Source: Firmicutes bacterium UBA6132 (GTDB taxonomy: Bacteria; Bacillota_A; Clostridia; Tissierellales; Sedimentibacteraceae). From it: DNA of 54,426 bases. The translations under genes and the position numbers were made by a program. The DNA is taken from assembly GCA_002435835.1 (NCBI GenBank), contig DIVM01000288.1:1-54426 (forward strand), written 5' to 3'. The notes under the pieces are model-generated. The model saw only the letters and a list, made by a program, of their open reading frames with translations. It had not been told where the DNA came from and made no database searches. This document shows, piece by piece, positions 52,236 to 54,426 of this stretch (position 1 is the stretch's first letter; the number at the start of each line of letters is the position of its first letter).

Positions 52236-52284
52236 ATAAGGGGACGTATCATCTGTATTTCTGACAGATGATACGTCCCCTTAT
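52236..52284. repeat. Perfect 21-base palindrome, REP-like and terminator-like
   Basis: Arms 52236-52256 and 52264-52284 are exact complements with a seven-base loop. The core GGGGACGTATCATCTGT is clearly richer in GC than its surroundings. It lies between convergent genes and can end both transcripts. Its GGGGACG heart recalls dispersed palindromes tied to REP-associated transposases, but no transposase gene is present here. Confidence 0.7.
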
Positions 52285-52293
52285 CTATTAAAT

Positions 52294-52749
52294 TTAATTC
52301 ATATGTGCAATTATTTTAATTACATCATCTAATGACATACCTGTTTCAATTTCATATGTTCCGCTTTGAAGCTTTGTATCAAGACCTAATGCAACTGAAC
52401 GGTTTAGAAATTCATTTTCATCTTCAATTAAATTCTCATTTACCAATATTTCACCTATGGCAGCGGGAAAAGAACCTTGTGGTATTTCAACTGTTATAAC
52501 TGATTTATTGTCTTCTTCACTAGGATCACTATTCTCATTATTTTCATTTTCATTGTTTGGTTCATTTGTATTAGCATTTTGGCTTGTATTTGGGATGCTT
52601 GCAATTGCTTCTTTTTCTATACCTTTGTTAAACAAGATATCAAAGCGCCATGCCAATACTGCTATCATTATAACTACTACAGTTATAATTAAACCGTAAT
52701 CAGTTATATTATATAGAAAATCCTTAATGGCATTAATTATTTTTTTCAT
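52294..52749 (-). CDS. Membrane-anchored MltG/YceG-like N-terminal domain protein
   Basis: A protein of about 151 residues: cytoplasmic start, one membrane helix (about 18-37), an Asn/Glu/Ser-rich linker (about 48-82) and a small folded domain, VITVEIPQGSFPAAIGEILVNENLIEDE (about 84-111, partly) to SLDDVIKIIAHMN. The last part matches the LysM-like N-terminal region of MltG, including the GTYEIETGMSLDDVI block, but the catalytic transglycosylase domain is missing. It may bind peptidoglycan or a partner. ATG at 52749 is six bases after GAGGAG. Confidence 0.72.
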   Translation of the reverse strand: MKKIINAIKDFLYNITDYGLIITVVVIMIAVLAWRFDILFNKGIEKEAIASIPNTSQNANTNEPNNENENNENSDPSEEDNKSVITVEIPQGSFPAAIGEILVNENLIEDENEFLNRSVALGLDTKLQSGTYEIETGMSLDDVIKIIAHMN

Positions 52750-52785
52750 ATACAACTCCTCGACAAATTTCTCAAACCATAATAT

Positions 52786-52814
52786 ATTTTAACATAAAAG
52801 TGTTATACTTACAA
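52786..52814 (-). promoter_or_regulatory. Sigma-A promoter of the MltG-like gene
   Basis: On the minus strand, TTGTAA (52814-52809), a 17-base spacer and TAAAAT (52791-52786). It lies about 37 bases upstream of the start codon. Confidence 0.6.
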
Positions 52815-53015
52815 TATCCACATTTAATAATAAGCGGTAAATTTTACAATTAGAAATGTTTTAAACAAAGTACAGTTGGAAATTATAATATATACATTTA
52901 AATAAAATCTGATATAATTAAAATAATTTGATTTTTAAATTTATAAAACCACTTTTTGGTAAAATACATAAAATATCAAAAATAAAATATATATAAACAT
53001 GGAGATAAAGATAAT

Positions 53016-53924
53016 ATGAAAGAAATAAAAATTACTAATAATGATAGTGGTCAAAGAGTAGACAGATTTCTAAAAAAATATTTAAACAAAGCAAATACGT
53101 CATTTATACAAAAAATGATACGTAAAAAAAATATTAAATTAAATGGAGCTAAAGTTGAACCTGAAGATGTATTAAAATTAGATGATGTTTTGCAATTATA
53201 TTTGGCAGATGAAACTATTGATAAGTTCAGAGAAAAGAAAACTTTAAATCAAACAAGCATACATTTTAAAGTTGTTTATGAAGATGACAATTTATTAATA
53301 GTTAATAAACCAGTTGGATTAAGTACACAGCCTGATTTAACAAGCCAAAAGAATTTAATTGATGAAATAAAAATGTATTTAGATGCAAAGGAAGAAAATA
53401 TTAGCTTTACATTTAAACCAGCCGTTTGTAATAGATTGGACAAAAATACATCTGGATTAGTTATTGCTGCAAAAAACTATGATGCATTAAAGCAAACAAA
53501 TAAAGCTATAAGAGAAAGAAAAATAAAAAAACTTTATATTACTAAAGTACATGGCATAGTTCAAAGAGATTTAGAATTAAAAGATTTTATAATAAAAGAT
53601 GGATTTAAAAATATGGTTAAAGTAGTTAAAGAAGAAAGTGAAAATACAAAAGAAATTATTACGTATGCACGTCCTTTAAGTACAGAAAGTAAATTTACTT
53701 GGCTTGAAATAGAACTTGAAACAGGTAGAGCTCATCAAATAAGAGCACATCTTTCATCCATAGGTCATCCTATTGTAGGTGATAAAAAATACGGTAAAAA
53801 AGATAATGAACATTATCAGATGTTGCATGCATATAAAATTATATTAAATGGATTTGAAAATGAATTAAGTTATTTAAATAATAAAGAAATTGAATCTTCT
53901 ATAAGTGAGCGGGTAATACTATAA
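53016..53924 (+). CDS. RluA-family pseudouridine synthase
   Basis: A 302-residue rRNA/tRNA pseudouridine synthase (RluC/RluD group). An N-terminal S4 RNA-binding domain has RVDRFLKKYLNKANTSFIQKMI (about 14-35, partly) and KLNGAKVEPEDVLKLDD. The catalytic domain starts with VVYEDDNLLIVNKPVGLSTQ (about 87-106), and the catalytic Asp is in CNRLDKNTSGLVIAAKN (about 138-154). RAHQIRAHLSSIGHPIVGDKKYG is the substrate loop. Target sites cannot be assigned by eye. Confidence 0.9.
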   Translation: MKEIKITNNDSGQRVDRFLKKYLNKANTSFIQKMIRKKNIKLNGAKVEPEDVLKLDDVLQLYLADETIDKFREKKTLNQTSIHFKVVYEDDNLLIVNKPVGLSTQPDLTSQKNLIDEIKMYLDAKEENISFTFKPAVCNRLDKNTSGLVIAAKNYDALKQTNKAIRERKIKKLYITKVHGIVQRDLELKDFIIKDGFKNMVKVVKEESENTKEIITYARPLSTESKFTWLEIELETGRAHQIRAHLSSIGHPIVGDKKYGKKDNEHYQMLHAYKIILNGFENELSYLNNKEIESSISERVIL

Positions 53925-53946
53925 TATTAACAACAAAGGAGTTTGC

Positions 53947-54426
53947 ATGAATATTGAAATAATTTCTGATGATAGTAAAAAAGTTAAATATGATAATTAT
54001 GTATCTCTTTATGACTTAACAAAAAATATTTATAATAATAAATATAATAAATATCTTGCAGTTAAAATAAATAATAAAATTCAAGAATTAACCTCAAATT
54101 CTTTAAAAGAAGGGGATAAAGTAGAATTTCTTGATATAAAAGATAATGATGGTCATAAAATTTATGTTAGGACTTTGTGTTTTATATATATTAAAGCTTG
54201 CAGAGATATATTGAAAAATGTAGACATATCTATAGAACATTCGTTAAATAAAGGGTTGTATACTGAAATAATTAAAAATAATAATCATTATGTTTTAAAT
54301 GAAGAAGAAATAAAAAAAATTATTAATAGAATGCAGGAAATAGTGGATGCAAAATTGCCTATTAATAAAATTATGATGAATAAAAATGATGCAATTGATA
54401 TTTTTATTAAGCAAAATCTTCATGAT
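53947..54426 (+). CDS. TGS-domain nucleoside (uridine-type) kinase, 5' part
   Basis: The first 160 codons of a gene that runs off the window. A small N-terminal TGS-like domain (about 1-62, with YLAVKINNKIQELT and LKEGDKVEFLDI) is followed by the ThrRS-like second domain (YVRTLCFIYIKACRDIL; EHSLNKGLYTEI; EEIKKIINRMQEIVDAKLPI). This pair precedes a uridine-kinase domain in a clostridial family; the kinase part would lie beyond 54426. RBS AAAGGAG supports the start. Confidence 0.78.
   Translation, partial: MNIEIISDDSKKVKYDNYVSLYDLTKNIYNNKYNKYLAVKINNKIQELTSNSLKEGDKVEFLDIKDNDGHKIYVRTLCFIYIKACRDILKNVDISIEHSLNKGLYTEIIKNNNHYVLNEEEIKKIINRMQEIVDAKLPINKIMMNKNDAIDIFIKQNLHD

Overview
The window looks like chromosome from a low-G+C, endospore-forming anaerobe of the Clostridia; Sedimentibacter-like amino-acid fermenters are my best guess, from memory and not tested. 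The grounds are a very AT-rich sequence, spmA/spmB and cwlD sporulation genes, Firmicute-type Shine-Dalgarno sites, an anaerobic (early-cobalt) cobalamin pathway, and a peptide and proline catabolism block. I see no phage, IS transposase, CRISPR array or rRNA/tRNA gene.

Layout. (1) Positions 1-2519: spmA-spmB, then azlC-azlD (branched-chain amino acid exporter). (2) Positions 2516-6150, minus strand: cwlD, a conserved hypothetical, then a possible three-gene unit of a 25-residue hydrophobic peptide, a polytopic membrane HD-GYP phosphodiesterase and a DUF5317 membrane protein. The peptide has a foldable leader that would pair with its ribosome site. This unit is my best candidate for an undescribed system. 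(3) Positions 6255-30383: a B12 supercluster with two cobalamin riboswitches, each followed by an intrinsic terminator. The first controls cbiD-F-J-ET-A-B-cobD-(ApgM-like)-cbiP-cbiG. The second controls cbiC-L-H-hemA-sirC-hemC-cobA/hemD-hemB-hemL-cbiK-(Cys-rich)-cbiM-N-Q-O, ending in a 40-residue ORF. Together these encode the route from glutamyl-tRNA to the adenosylcobinamide-phosphate stage plus cobalt import. The corrinoid adenosyltransferase and the nucleotide-loop genes (cobU, cobS, cobT) are absent here.

(4) Positions 30421-33360, minus strand: trkA-trkH potassium uptake. (5) Positions 33563-48298: a catabolic block. It opens with three TGTCA-N6-YGACA sites and a near-consensus sigma-54 promoter driving a five-subunit FAD/Fe-S amine dehydrogenase resembling the HcnABC / dye-linked L-proline dehydrogenase group. 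Then come an Xaa-Pro peptidase (M24), an M19 dipeptidase, signal peptidase I, PepD (M20), and oppB-C-D-F-A. The set reads as import of peptides, hydrolysis including proline-containing ones, and oxidation of the released imino acid. (6) Positions 48417-54426: housekeeping and poorly known genes: HAD phosphatase, DUF378 protein, a small glycine/asparagine-rich protein, a TIGR01212-type radical SAM protein, a P-loop protein, a DUF6648-like protein, a MltG/YceG-like N-terminal-only protein, an RluA-type pseudouridine synthase, and the start of a TGS-domain nucleoside kinase cut by the window edge.

All family names come from reading the protein sequences by eye; no database search was run. Start sites were moved where a Shine-Dalgarno sequence favoured an internal codon.
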